This document shows positions 1 through 8,892 of a DNA stretch of 52,464 nucleotides, piece after piece. Origin of the DNA: Chitinophagaceae bacterium UBA1946. Its GTDB lineage: Bacteria > Bacteroidota > Bacteroidia > Chitinophagales > Chitinophagaceae. The notes under the pieces are model-generated. The model was not told the origin of the DNA and searched no databases. It saw nothing but the letters and a program-made list of their open reading frames with translations. The first letter of the stretch is position 1, and each line of letters opens with the position of its first letter. Location: assembly GCA_002336815.1 (NCBI GenBank), contig DDEU01000053.1, positions 14,945 through 67,408 on the forward strand, given 5' to 3'. A program made the position numbers and the translations under genes.

Positions 1-92
1 GGCATATAGTTGTTTATGCAACTAAACAAAGTTAGTAATTCATTTCACATTTTAAAATTTATTTTTGTGCCGCCGGCAGTAGTGTTTTACAG

Positions 93-135
93 CTTCCCGT
101 GGAGTTTATCCTGGGCGAAGCCGAAGGAGCACTCA
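93..135. repeat. Dispersed-repeat-like fragment upstream of the glycosyltransferase
   Basis: The stretch around 106-128 reads ttatcctgggcgaag followed by ccgaagga. From general knowledge it resembles the cctgagcgaagtcgaagga-type sequences scattered through intergenic DNA of many bacteria, including Bacteroidota. It is open in the frame of the downstream gene and would translate as SFPWSLSWAKPKE, which does not look like natural protein. That argues the real glycosyltransferase start lies after it. Copy number in this genome cannot be seen here. Confidence 0.4.
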
Positions 136-153
136 CTTGCACGGCATACCTAT

Positions 154-1326
154 ATGCAGCTTATCATTCTCAGTGTTTCGTGGGTGTTTTTTGTTTTGTA
201 TGCTGCGCTGCTGCTGTATTACCGCCAAAGCTGGGTAACAATGCCCGGTTTTATTGCACCAAAAGATTCATCTCCACCTATAAAAATATCGGTGATCATT
301 CCTGCCCGCAATGAGGCGGAGAATATCATTGCCTGTCTTGATGCAGTATGTAACCAGGTTTACCCAACCAACCATTTCGAGGTAATTGTAATAGACGATC
401 ACTCAACAGATGCCACTGCCGGCCTGGTACAAAATTACCCTGCCGGCAATGTAAGGCTGCTGTCGCTCAAAGAAATTATGCAGGGCGAACTGCTCAATTC
501 TTATAAAAAGAAGGCCATTGAAATAGCGGTTGCACAAGCCACCGGCGAACTGATCGTTTGCACCGATGCAGATTGCAGCATGCCACCCAACTGGCTGCAT
601 ACCATTGCGGCTTTTTACCAGCAAACCAATGCCGCTTTTATCGCCATGCCGGTTAGCTACAACAGCAACAATAATTTTTTAGAGATCTTCCAGTCGCTTG
701 ATTTCCTTACCCTGCAGGGTATTACCGGCGCATCCGTTTACCGGCGTTTTCACAGCATGTGCAATGGCGCCAATTTGGCCTATACAAAAAAAGCCTTTGA
801 GCAGGTGGGAGGATTTAAGGGCATCGACAATATTGCCAGCGGCGACGATATGCTGCTGATGCATAAAATTTACCGGCTGCATCCCGTCAAAGTGCTGTTC
901 CTTAAATCAAAAGAAGTGATTGTAGAAACCGCCCCCATGAAAACGCTGAAAGATTTTTTTAATCAGCGCATCCGCTGGGCAAGCAAGGCAGACAAATATG
1001 ATGATAAAAGGATTATTACAGTGCTGCTGCTGGTGTACCTCTTTAATGTGCTGCTGTTGCTGCTCCCTGTTCTTTGTATATTCGGCCATTCAACATTCAA
1101 AATACAAAATACAACATTCAACATTCCTGAAGGCTGGCTTTACCTCCTTGTATCCAAAACGATCATCGAAATATTCTTCCTATACCCGGTTGCGAAATTC
1201 TTCTCCAGGCAGCAATTGCTTTGGTTCTTCCCGCTGGCGCAACCTTTTCACATATGCTACACTGTTATTGCCGGCTGGCTTGGTAAATTCGGCACTTATC
1301 AATGGAAGGACCGTAATGTAAAATGA
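154..1326 (+). CDS. Membrane-anchored family 2 glycosyltransferase
   Basis: About 390 residues. An N-terminal membrane segment (1-22) precedes a GT-A domain that opens with ISVIIPARNEAEN. An IDDHS motif (D81/D82), a DAD motif at 138-140, a GDD at 230-232 and a QRIRW motif at 271-275 match GT2 enzymes that add sugars from nucleotide donors. The QxxRW motif is typical of processive or membrane-linked members. Hydrophobic segments follow near 290-310 and 325-350, so it works at the inner membrane. The frame is open back to base 10, but that extension translates a dispersed-repeat-like sequence, so I place the start at 154. A run of 7-base repeats (1087-1128) encodes residues 312-325. Acceptor and product are unknown. 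Confidence 0.85.
   Translation: MQLIILSVSWVFFVLYAALLLYYRQSWVTMPGFIAPKDSSPPIKISVIIPARNEAENIIACLDAVCNQVYPTNHFEVIVIDDHSTDATAGLVQNYPAGNVRLLSLKEIMQGELLNSYKKKAIEIAVAQATGELIVCTDADCSMPPNWLHTIAAFYQQTNAAFIAMPVSYNSNNNFLEIFQSLDFLTLQGITGASVYRRFHSMCNGANLAYTKKAFEQVGGFKGIDNIASGDDMLLMHKIYRLHPVKVLFLKSKEVIVETAPMKTLKDFFNQRIRWASKADKYDDKRIITVLLLVYLFNVLLLLLPVLCIFGHSTFKIQNTTFNIPEGWLYLLVSKTIIEIFFLYPVAKFFSRQQLLWFFPLAQPFHICYTVIAGWLGKFGTYQWKDRNVK
1087..1128. repeat. In-frame heptanucleotide repeat run inside the glycosyltransferase gene
   Basis: Six consecutive 7-base units: cattcaa, cattcaa, aatacaa, aatacaa, cattcaa, cattcct. The run is 42 bases, so the frame is kept and 14 residues are encoded, falling in the loop between two C-terminal membrane segments. 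Unit boundaries and counts are read directly. Confidence 0.75.
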
Positions 1327-1408
1327 CCGCCTTATTCTTTTTTTAACAAGTTAAGTGCAGCATATTCTTTTACAACATGCTCCTTAGAGTAACCTTAAAT
1401 TAACCGTT

Positions 1409-2056
1409 ATGAAAAAAACAATCACACTGTCGATTCTTTGCCTGCTTTCATTTTCCGTTTTTGCACAGCTAAAAAAAGGTGCCGCATTAATTGGCGCAGA
1501 CCTTTCCCTTTCCGGGACAACCAATAACCAGACTTATGGCTCCAGCGAAACAAAAAGTTCGCAAAGTAATTTCAATATTTCCCTGCTGGCCGGCAAGGCT
1601 GTTAAAGACAATCTTTTTTTAGGAGGAGCGCTTTCTTTTGCCACTTCCGGCAATAAACAGCAGGGGAGTACCATGCAATCGCTTAAAGTGTATGGCGCTT
1701 CTGTATGGCTCCGCAAATATTTCCCTGTTACAAAATCCTTTTATGCATTTGTGAACGGCGCTGTTGGCGGCAGTATAAGCAACAATGATCTCAGCAGCAT
1801 CGGTACCACCGAAAAAGGATTTGGTGTTGCCATCACCATCTACCCGGGCGTCAGTTACCAGCTTACAAAAAACTGTTACCTGGATGCTTCACTGAATAAT
1901 CTTGCCAATATCTATTATAATCACGCTTCTTCCAACCGCTCAGATGCCATTGGCAACCCGGTCAAATACACAACAAATAATTATGGCGTAAGTACATCTC
2001 TGGGCAATGGCAACAACCCCCTGCAGCTTGGGGTGAGGTGGATCATTCAGAAATAA
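1409..2056 (+). CDS. Outer-membrane beta-barrel protein
   Basis: 215 residues with a clear Sec signal peptide (MKKTITLSILCLLSFSVFAQ, cleavage near 20). Alternating hydrophobic strands rich in Gly, Ser, Asn and aromatic residues follow, with a final strand ending PLQLGVRWIIQK, as expected for a small 8-stranded barrel of the OmpW/OmpA-barrel type common in Bacteroidota. It probably sits in the outer membrane; no substrate can be inferred. It is monocistronic and its last 14 bases overlap the 3' end of the convergent alkane hydroxylase gene. Confidence 0.7.
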   Translation: MKKTITLSILCLLSFSVFAQLKKGAALIGADLSLSGTTNNQTYGSSETKSSQSNFNISLLAGKAVKDNLFLGGALSFATSGNKQQGSTMQSLKVYGASVWLRKYFPVTKSFYAFVNGAVGGSISNNDLSSIGTTEKGFGVAITIYPGVSYQLTKNCYLDASLNNLANIYYNHASSNRSDAIGNPVKYTTNNYGVSTSLGNGNNPLQLGVRWIIQK

Positions 2057-3110
2057 ATGCTGCAGTTGGCTGAAAAGCCCTGATCTTTTTGTTCATGATA
2101 TAAAACCAAAGGGGCGGCAGTAACGACAGCAGCATGCTGCCCGGGTAACCCGTAGGTAATTGCGGTGTATGATCGTGATGTTTAAGTACCTGGTATTTTC
2201 TACTGGCTAAATAATGATGATCGCTGTGGCGGCTGAGTTCAAATAACATCAGTCGCCCCAGCACATGATCACTGTTCCAGCTATGATGCGGCATGGCACG
2301 TTCATATTTTCCCGGGGCTGTTTGTTTTCTCTGCAGCCCGTAATGCTCAATGTAATTAACTGTTTCCAGTAACAGGATGCCCAGCAAAGCCGCCCCTAAA
2401 AAGTAAACAGTAATTGTAACTCCTGCATTCACCAGTATAAAAGCCAGCAATGCAAATTGAATAATATGCACCTGTATCATTTCATTTTGCCAATGCCAAA
2501 CAGGAAGACCTTTTTTCTTAATTGCTTCATTGGCAATTTTCCAGGCGGAACAATAAGATTGGGAGATCGTACGCAGGTAAAAAAAATAAACCGGTTCGTT
2601 GTACCTGGCACTGCTGGGATCGCCGGGTGTAGCCACGTTTTTATGATGCCCCCTGTTATGCTCAATAAAAAAATGCATATACAGTGAAGTGAGCAGAGAG
2701 GCTTTTGCGAGGGTCTGCTCAAAAGCATTTACACGATGCCCTAATTCATGGCCTATATTGATACCGAAAGTTCCGCAGAGCAATCCCATGCTGCAAATTC
2801 GGCCGGCCTTATCCCAACCCGATAAATCAACAGATAACTTAAAACTATTTAAGAAAGTATAGAGCGCAACAAATTGTAATAAAACAAAGAGGTAAAGCAT
2901 GTAATCGTACGTGCGGTCTTTCTTTGCAATTTCTTCTTCCGCAGTGCTCATATTTGTTTCATCCGGCTTTATCAGCAACTCTGCAACGGGCAGTAGTACC
3001 CACGCATAAATAGTAGGAAACCAGCATAACAATCCCCGGTTGTTAAAAGCGATGTAGGCCAAAATATATAAGGGAAGGGGCAACAGGTATTTGAAAGCCC
3101 TGGTATTCAT
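2043..3110 (-). CDS. alkB: AlkB-type alkane 1-monooxygenase
   Basis: 355-residue integral-membrane di-iron enzyme of the AlkB/fatty-acid-desaturase superfamily, which hydroxylates the terminal carbon of alkanes using rubredoxin as electron donor. All histidine boxes are present: HELGHR (121-126), EHNRGHH (150-156) and LSRHSDHH (292-299). The AlkB-specific NYIEHYGL box is at 252-259. Several hydrophobic helices surround them. Length fits the shorter AlkB-like members of Bacteroidota. No rubredoxin gene is in the window. It lies 112 bases downstream of the kinase/regulator pair on the same strand. The substrate could be a medium-chain alkane or another alkyl chain. Confidence 0.85.
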   Translation of the reverse strand: MNTRAFKYLLPLPLYILAYIAFNNRGLLCWFPTIYAWVLLPVAELLIKPDETNMSTAEEEIAKKDRTYDYMLYLFVLLQFVALYTFLNSFKLSVDLSGWDKAGRICSMGLLCGTFGINIGHELGHRVNAFEQTLAKASLLTSLYMHFFIEHNRGHHKNVATPGDPSSARYNEPVYFFYLRTISQSYCSAWKIANEAIKKKGLPVWHWQNEMIQVHIIQFALLAFILVNAGVTITVYFLGAALLGILLLETVNYIEHYGLQRKQTAPGKYERAMPHHSWNSDHVLGRLMLFELSRHSDHHYLASRKYQVLKHHDHTPQLPTGYPGSMLLSLLPPLWFYIMNKKIRAFQPTAAFISE

Positions 3111-3222
3111 ATCACAAGTTTATGCCAGTGAAAATACAGATAAGTATTTGAAAACACCAATGGATCAATTGGCTGCTAACTCCACGCATGCTATAAACAT
3201 TCAAAGGCTATCATATCTAAAC

Positions 3223-3843
3223 CTATACCAGTCCTTCCTGTATGGCTACCTTCACCAGGCCGGCAGTATTTTTCACATCTAATTTCTGGAGTAAGTTATT
3301 GCGGTGGTTTTCTACCGTACGAAGACTTAAAAATAATTTGTCCGCAATTTCCTGGTTGGTAAATTCATCAACGATCAACTGCAGGATTTCTTTTTCACGC
3401 CTGGTAACAATTTGTTTGGCATTGCTGGCTGAAAGACTGCTGAGCAACTGCTGCTTTAATTCTTCCTGTATAAATTGCTCCCCGGCATACACTGTTTCAA
3501 TGGCAGCAACGATCTTTCCGGGACTGGCGTCTTTTAATAAATATCCCATCACACCCTGTTGCAGTATCTTTTTTATCTGGGCCACTACATCTACATTGGT
3601 CAAGGCAATGATCTTGATATTCCTGTAGGTTTTAGTAATGATGGCTGCCAGTTCAATACCGGTTTTACCAGGCATTTGTATATCGAGTAACAAAACATCG
3701 GGTTGATTTTTTACAAGACCTTCGAGCAACTCATCGCCGTTATTGTAGATCCCCGTGATCTGGATATTGGGCACATCTGCCAGTATTTTTTGCAGCCCGT
3801 TCAAAATAATTACCTGGTCATCTGTTATGGCTAAGCTGATCAT
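3223..3843 (-). CDS. NarL/FixJ-family response regulator
   Basis: 206 residues. The receiver domain (1-120) has an acidic pocket near D8/D9 and the phospho-acceptor D54 in LLLDIQMPGK. A LuxR-type helix-turn-helix (about 143-206) begins VTRREKEILQLI and includes the recognition stretch SLRTVENHRNN. It is the DNA-binding output partner of the upstream histidine kinase. Its ATG overlaps the kinase stop codon by four bases, so the two are translationally coupled. Targets are unknown; alkB, the next gene on the strand, is one candidate. Confidence 0.93.
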   Translation of the reverse strand: MISLAITDDQVIILNGLQKILADVPNIQITGIYNNGDELLEGLVKNQPDVLLLDIQMPGKTGIELAAIITKTYRNIKIIALTNVDVVAQIKKILQQGVMGYLLKDASPGKIVAAIETVYAGEQFIQEELKQQLLSSLSASNAKQIVTRREKEILQLIVDEFTNQEIADKLFLSLRTVENHRNNLLQKLDVKNTAGLVKVAIQEGLV

Positions 3844-5906
3844 ACAAGTTGATTTTTTCCTGGTTCAAATTCCATGTACACACTGGTTCCCTTGCCCCTG
3901 ATACTGTTAATATCAATGCGCCCGTCCAGTTGTTTCACTCTTTCATAAATATTTTTCAATCCCATGCCATTGCTGTTTTTGGCTACCATGTTATCCATTC
4001 CCACTCCATCATCTTCTACCGTAATATCAAGACCGCCATCATCATGAAAATTCATTTGAACAACTGCTGTGGCAGCGTTGGCATGTTTGCGGATATTGTG
4101 GATCAGTTCCTGCACAATGCGGTACACTGGCTGGTTAAAAGCGGCATCCATGTTTTGGGGTGTTCCCAATGTTTGAAAACTGATCACTGTTCCTCCCTTC
4201 CCGGTCATGCGTTCACAAAATGCTTTTACCGCATCACTCAAACCTTCCTGCATCAATATTTCCGGCATAATATTGTGAGCTGTTTCTCTTAAGCCAGAGG
4301 CGGTTTCTTCCAGCAATTTGATGCCTTCAATAAAATCAGGGTTGTGCTCATACTGGCTGTTGCGCCGCACCATTTCAAAATTCATTTTGGCTGCTGTGAG
4401 CAATGAACCTATCCCGTCATGCAATTCGCCGGCAATCCTGGTACGTTCCTTTTCTTCTCCATCGATCGTTGCATTCAGTCTTTCTATCTCCATCTTTTGC
4501 TGCAGGTTGTCAATCCTTTCCTGCTGCAGCCGCTGTTTGTGCATGTTTTTCCTGCGCCACAATACAAAGGCAAAGGCCGTGAAAAATGCGAAAAAAGAAA
4601 TGCCTGCTATAAAATAATTCCGGCTTCTCACCCTGTTCTCAATCGCTGCAATTTTTAATTTTTGTTCTGCTACTACCTTGTCGTTTTCTACCATGCGATA
4701 GCGCATCTCCAGCCGGTTGATCATGTCGATCTTGTCTTTTTTCATCAGGCTGTCATAAAAAGAAATGTATTTATTCTTTTGTACCAGCGCATTTTTATAA
4801 TCGCCGGAAGCTTCATAACTACCGGCCAGTGTTTTATAAGCATCCAGTAGTTCACCTCTCAAATGGGCGCCTGTTGCTTTCAATTGTTGCAGGGCCTCAT
4901 TCAGCAGTCTGATGGCATGCGCATATTGCCGCTGCTGGTACAAGGCTTTTGCTTTTAGTAAATTGGTGAACACCCGGTAAAAAGCCAGGTACCTCGTCTG
5001 TTGCGGTGCATTCATCAGCGCCTCCACTTTGGCAATTTCCTGCATTGCTTCTGCCGGCCTGTTTTGCTGCAGGTAAGTATCAGTAATATTGGTAAGGGTT
5101 GAAATTTTACGGGCAAGTACCAGCTTACGGAGCTTTTCCCTCTCCACCAGGTAAGTATTATAATAATACCTGGCACTGTCAAACTTTTTTAACGCATGGT
5201 AATAGGCCCCCTGCAAAAAAAAGATACTTGTTACGGCATCTGCACTGTCCCTGATCGATACCGCTGCCATCTTTGCCTTGTCCACAAATCGTTTGAGCGT
5301 TTGAAAGTATTCATCATTTTCATTGCTGCCATAATCAAGATTGATCCAGAAGATGGCCAGTTTTGTGTACAGATCAACTGCTAACTGGGGGTTGCTGATA
5401 TTGCCTGCTTCAATTTCGCTGCCCAGCAAATAGTAGTAATAGGCCGATGAATCCTGCCGGCCCTGTTCATCAAAAGCTTCTGCCAGCAACAGGTGTACTT
5501 CTGCTTTTTCTTCTGTGGATGGCAAAGCCAATATTTCAAAATAATGCAGGGCCTGCCGGCCGTAGTCGATCGTTTTATCGGTGTTACTTCCAAAATACCA
5601 TTTGGCCATTTTTGTATTGGCCAATGCAATGCCCCGGGTGTATTTTAAGAAGCGGCTTCTTTCTGCTGCAGTTACAAAATCCTGTAATGCTTCTTCCGGA
5701 TTTTTATCTGCCAGTCTATTGCCTTCTTCCAGCAAGCGCAAAATAGAACTGGTATCATATTGCTGTACAACATTCACCGGCTTTTCCGCATTTTGGGCCG
5801 ATAACTTACCAGCCATGGAAACAGTCAACAAAACAGATAGCAGCATACCAACTACAACAGGCGCCGAAAACCTTGTCCACTGCCTTGCTTTGATATTGAT
5901 CGCCAT
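3840..5906 (-). CDS. TPR-containing sensor histidine kinase (HisKA_3 type)
   Basis: 688 residues. A signal peptide/first membrane segment (about 13-38) is followed by a periplasmic region of tetratricopeptide repeats (about 50-400), a membrane helix near 428-448 and a coiled coil. The HisKA_3 box ERTRIAGELHDGIGS carries the phospho-accepting His at 496. A HATPase_c domain (about 585-680) has an N box (QELIHNIRKHA), a G1 box (EDDGVGM) and GMGLKNI. This layout is common in Bacteroidota kinases paired with NarL-type regulators. The signal, presumably sensed through the TPR region, is not identifiable. Confidence 0.92.
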   Translation of the reverse strand: MAINIKARQWTRFSAPVVVGMLLSVLLTVSMAGKLSAQNAEKPVNVVQQYDTSSILRLLEEGNRLADKNPEEALQDFVTAAERSRFLKYTRGIALANTKMAKWYFGSNTDKTIDYGRQALHYFEILALPSTEEKAEVHLLLAEAFDEQGRQDSSAYYYYLLGSEIEAGNISNPQLAVDLYTKLAIFWINLDYGSNENDEYFQTLKRFVDKAKMAAVSIRDSADAVTSIFFLQGAYYHALKKFDSARYYYNTYLVEREKLRKLVLARKISTLTNITDTYLQQNRPAEAMQEIAKVEALMNAPQQTRYLAFYRVFTNLLKAKALYQQRQYAHAIRLLNEALQQLKATGAHLRGELLDAYKTLAGSYEASGDYKNALVQKNKYISFYDSLMKKDKIDMINRLEMRYRMVENDKVVAEQKLKIAAIENRVRSRNYFIAGISFFAFFTAFAFVLWRRKNMHKQRLQQERIDNLQQKMEIERLNATIDGEEKERTRIAGELHDGIGSLLTAAKMNFEMVRRNSQYEHNPDFIEGIKLLEETASGLRETAHNIMPEILMQEGLSDAVKAFCERMTGKGGTVISFQTLGTPQNMDAAFNQPVYRIVQELIHNIRKHANAATAVVQMNFHDDGGLDITVEDDGVGMDNMVAKNSNGMGLKNIYERVKQLDGRIDINSIRGKGTSVYMEFEPGKNQLV

Positions 5907-6000
5907 GTTATACTCCTGCCGTTTAACGCAGATTAAAGTAAAAATACAAAATCAACAGTAGAGCTTCATTAACAGGCGTAAATGCTGTTGTTGTTTTTTA

Positions 6001-6150
6001 AAAAAGAAAGGAGGCTGGCTCAAAAGTGTCCATAGATTGTCATATTGAGCTTGTCGAAATATAACAATCTATGGAAATCAAATCTGTAAACATCCGCTAA
6101 ACTCAATGTAACAGATTTGATTGCTTTTGAGACGGCCTCTGATTCTTTTT
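6001..6150. repeat. MITE-like structured element predicted to fold as a three-way junction
   Basis: Outer arms GAGGCTGGCTCAAAAG (6011-6026) and CTTTTGAGACGGCCTC (6124-6139) pair over 14 of 16 bases. Flanking AAAAAGAA (6001-6008) and TTCTTTTT (6143-6150) extend the stem. Inside are two perfect 12-bp hairpins back to back: 6029-6040 with 6064-6075, and 6076-6087 with 6111-6122. Loop 1 contains ATTGAG (6044-6049), complementary to CTCAAT in loop 2 (6102-6107). The rest of the 5907-6177 gap has nothing else I recognise. It lies just past the 3' end of the YCF48-like gene and could also terminate that transcript. No clear target-site duplication is visible. Confidence 0.7.
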
Positions 6151-6177
6151 GCTCAATGGTTTTTCTGCAGACCTAAG

Positions 6178-8892
6178 TTATTGGATCAGTATTTTAAAAC
6201 TATACACAGCTCCTTCATTATCCAGCTTCACTATGTAAACACCTCTTGCAGCCGGGGGTAATAATATAACCTGGTTGAATGCACCGCCATTTTGATTCCA
6301 GCTTTTTGCTGCCACAGTTTGGCCGGCTTCATTCATTACCATGGCAGTAACATTTCCTTTCTGCACTTTCACGTTGTTTACGATCAGGTGATCGTTGTTT
6401 ACAATGTAATTCCATTTAGCGGCCTTTTTAGAGGCGATCATTACAATATTGGTAAAATAAACAGCACCCGATCTTTCCGTTGCCCTGATGCGGTAGTAAT
6501 TTTTTCCTGCTGCAGCAGTTTCATCCAGCCACTGGTAGCTCTGGTAGTTCAACCCACCCGGGTAAACCTTATCGCCGATCACTTTAAAATCTTTACCATC
6601 AGCAGAGCGCTCAATTTCAAAATAGCTCACCGCTTCCTGTGCAAAAGCAGTCCAGAACAACTGGTTACCTGCCGGGGTACCCGTTCCTGTAAGATTGCTG
6701 AATTTAACCGGCAATACAACATCCGCATCCAGTTTTAAAATATTACCCCGGAAGAAACCGGCTGCATAGACTTTTTTACAGATGCCGCCGCTGCAACCTG
6801 TTATCGGGGCAAAACATGCAGCACTCAGCAGGTCTGTGATGGGGGCGTAATAAGGTTTCCAGGAAGCGCCGCCATTCAGCGTAGTGTAAACCGAACCGCT
6901 GCCGAACAGTAATCCCTGGCTGGCATCGTACATCAGTATCTTTGGATAATTGGCGTACAGTGTTGGTAATCCTGTGTTGCACAGGGTCCAGGTACTACCA
7001 CCATCAACAGTCTTCATCACAAGCGCCTGGTCACCCGTAGCATAGGCGGTATTGGCATCAGCAACCGCAATACTTTTGATCGCTTTATCACTGGCAAAGG
7101 AAGGTACATTTGTTTGGTGCGTCCAGGTAATGCCACCATCGGTGGTTTTATAAATGGTACCGTTGGCACCTGCAGCATAACCAATGTCAGCATTAAGAAA
7201 TTTTATTTCGTACAGGTAATTGTTGAGTGAATAGTCTGTTTGAAACGGCAATACCGTAGTACTACTATCCCAACTGTTTCCTCCATCATAAGTACGATAA
7301 ATGATCTGGTGAAAAGTATCAACATAATTTACATTGTCTGGATACCGAACATTGGCCACCAGCCAGCCGGTATCTTCGTTGATAAAATCCATGGCCGTTA
7401 AATCTCCAGCATGCTCTTCGGCAAACAACAGGTCGAATGAAGTGCCCCTGTCTAAACTTTTATAGAACATGCCATTGCTTGCAGCAGCGATCACTGTATT
7501 GGGTGATGGATATACAATGGAAGTGTAAGTATCCCATGGATTAAAGCTTGGGTTGGATATATCTTCCCAGGTATCACCACCATTGGCAGTACGCAGAATG
7601 GTACCGCCACTGCCCATTGCCATCCCGTAAGATGGATCGGCGAAAGCGATGGCAGTGATGCCGTAGCCGCTAAAGCCTAAACTTTTCTTAGTGTAAATAA
7701 ATGGTGTTCTCCAACTGCTGGTAGAATCGGCAATAATGCCCGCCTGTCCGCACAGGCCAAAACGGTTGGCGCTGCTGATATCAATTCCATAAAATGAGAT
7801 GCCTGCTTCGGATGAACCTTCGGGGTACACTCCATTGGCAGTCCAGGTAATACCCCTGTCGGCCGACATCAATATTTTTCCTTCGCTGCTGGTGCCTGCA
7901 ACTGTAATACCATCTCTTGTTGCAAGGTTATAGATCTGCGGACTATTGAGCGGTGCATACCTTGATGCTATTGAAGATCCGTTGTTCAGCATCAGGTAAT
8001 TACCTGCCGGGGTACTGGTATTGATCCTGATAAGGCCACCGTTATTTTGTGTACCCAGTATCACTACGGTATCACTCAACACAGCAATGGCCCTGTAATT
8101 CTGTTGTGAAAGCCCGAAGGTATTGTCGGAATAATGCGTTTCAACAGTATCTGTTCCACCTTCCCCATTGGCATAATAAACAGTATCAATGGCATTTACA
8201 TTTGGAAATACGGTGGAGTCTGTAATCGAGTAATCGTACCAGTTACCATTTTCAAACTTGTAAACGAGGCCCGCTGCGCCACCAACATATCCTACACCAT
8301 TGGCAGAAAACCTGACCTTATAAATGGTTCCGCTGAGCCAGCTGATAGAGGGCAGCGGAAAAGTGTACAATGCCTGCCAACTGGCACCGCCATTGATGGT
8401 TTTGTAAATGGTTGCCTGTTGGGTTGTGGCATCCACATCACCGGCGATATAACCGGTATTGGCATCTGTAAAACAAACCGTATTGATCTCCATTTGAGTA
8501 CTGTAAAAAGGCGTGGCAACCAGGCTCCAGTTGGTGCCGCCATCTACCGTTTTCACCATGATACCATCATTACCTACTGCATAAGCCAATGAAGCATTTA
8601 CAAATTGTACGTCGTTAAAAACGGGTCTTGAAATTTCGCCGGCTGCGTTGGTGGTGGTATAAGCAAAATAGGTCCAGGTGCCGCCGCCATCAGAGGTTTT
8701 AGCAATACCCCCTGCTTCCCCAACCACCAATGCCGTATTGTTATCCGCATAAGATATCTGGTAGGATACAAAACCAAATGGTTTTGGATTGCTGTATTTC
8801 CAATGGCTGTTGTCAAGCTGTGCATCAGCCTTTTGAGTGATACAAAAACAGGATAGTAAGCATACGGTTACGTGTAGAATTGTTTTCTTCAT
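6178..8892 (-). CDS. Secreted YCF48-like beta-propeller protein with T9SS-type C-terminal tail
   Basis: About 904 residues from the ATG at 8892. I chose that start because a signal peptide (MKKTILHVTVCLLSCFC to KADAQ) follows it; the longer open frame to 9027 has no export signal. The body is a series of blades with the recurring pattern 'G..G.I.KT.DGG..W', typical of YCF48/sortilin-like propellers. After a Fn3-like stretch that reads FSNLTGTGTPAGNQLFWTAF, the last ~75 residues (VQKGNVTAMVMNEAGQTV to GVYIVKLDNEG) look like a type IX secretion sorting domain. It is probably exported and attached at, or released from, the cell surface. Function is unknown. Confidence 0.8.
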   Translation of the reverse strand: MKKTILHVTVCLLSCFCITQKADAQLDNSHWKYSNPKPFGFVSYQISYADNNTALVVGEAGGIAKTSDGGGTWTYFAYTTTNAAGEISRPVFNDVQFVNASLAYAVGNDGIMVKTVDGGTNWSLVATPFYSTQMEINTVCFTDANTGYIAGDVDATTQQATIYKTINGGASWQALYTFPLPSISWLSGTIYKVRFSANGVGYVGGAAGLVYKFENGNWYDYSITDSTVFPNVNAIDTVYYANGEGGTDTVETHYSDNTFGLSQQNYRAIAVLSDTVVILGTQNNGGLIRINTSTPAGNYLMLNNGSSIASRYAPLNSPQIYNLATRDGITVAGTSSEGKILMSADRGITWTANGVYPEGSSEAGISFYGIDISSANRFGLCGQAGIIADSTSSWRTPFIYTKKSLGFSGYGITAIAFADPSYGMAMGSGGTILRTANGGDTWEDISNPSFNPWDTYTSIVYPSPNTVIAAASNGMFYKSLDRGTSFDLLFAEEHAGDLTAMDFINEDTGWLVANVRYPDNVNYVDTFHQIIYRTYDGGNSWDSSTTVLPFQTDYSLNNYLYEIKFLNADIGYAAGANGTIYKTTDGGITWTHQTNVPSFASDKAIKSIAVADANTAYATGDQALVMKTVDGGSTWTLCNTGLPTLYANYPKILMYDASQGLLFGSGSVYTTLNGGASWKPYYAPITDLLSAACFAPITGCSGGICKKVYAAGFFRGNILKLDADVVLPVKFSNLTGTGTPAGNQLFWTAFAQEAVSYFEIERSADGKDFKVIGDKVYPGGLNYQSYQWLDETAAAGKNYYRIRATERSGAVYFTNIVMIASKKAAKWNYIVNNDHLIVNNVKVQKGNVTAMVMNEAGQTVAAKSWNQNGGAFNQVILLPPAARGVYIVKLDNEGAVYSFKILIQ

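Noticed and set aside
10..153. N-terminal extension of the glycosyltransferase
   Set aside because: It translates a dispersed-repeat-like sequence; the ATG at 154 opens directly into the expected membrane segment.
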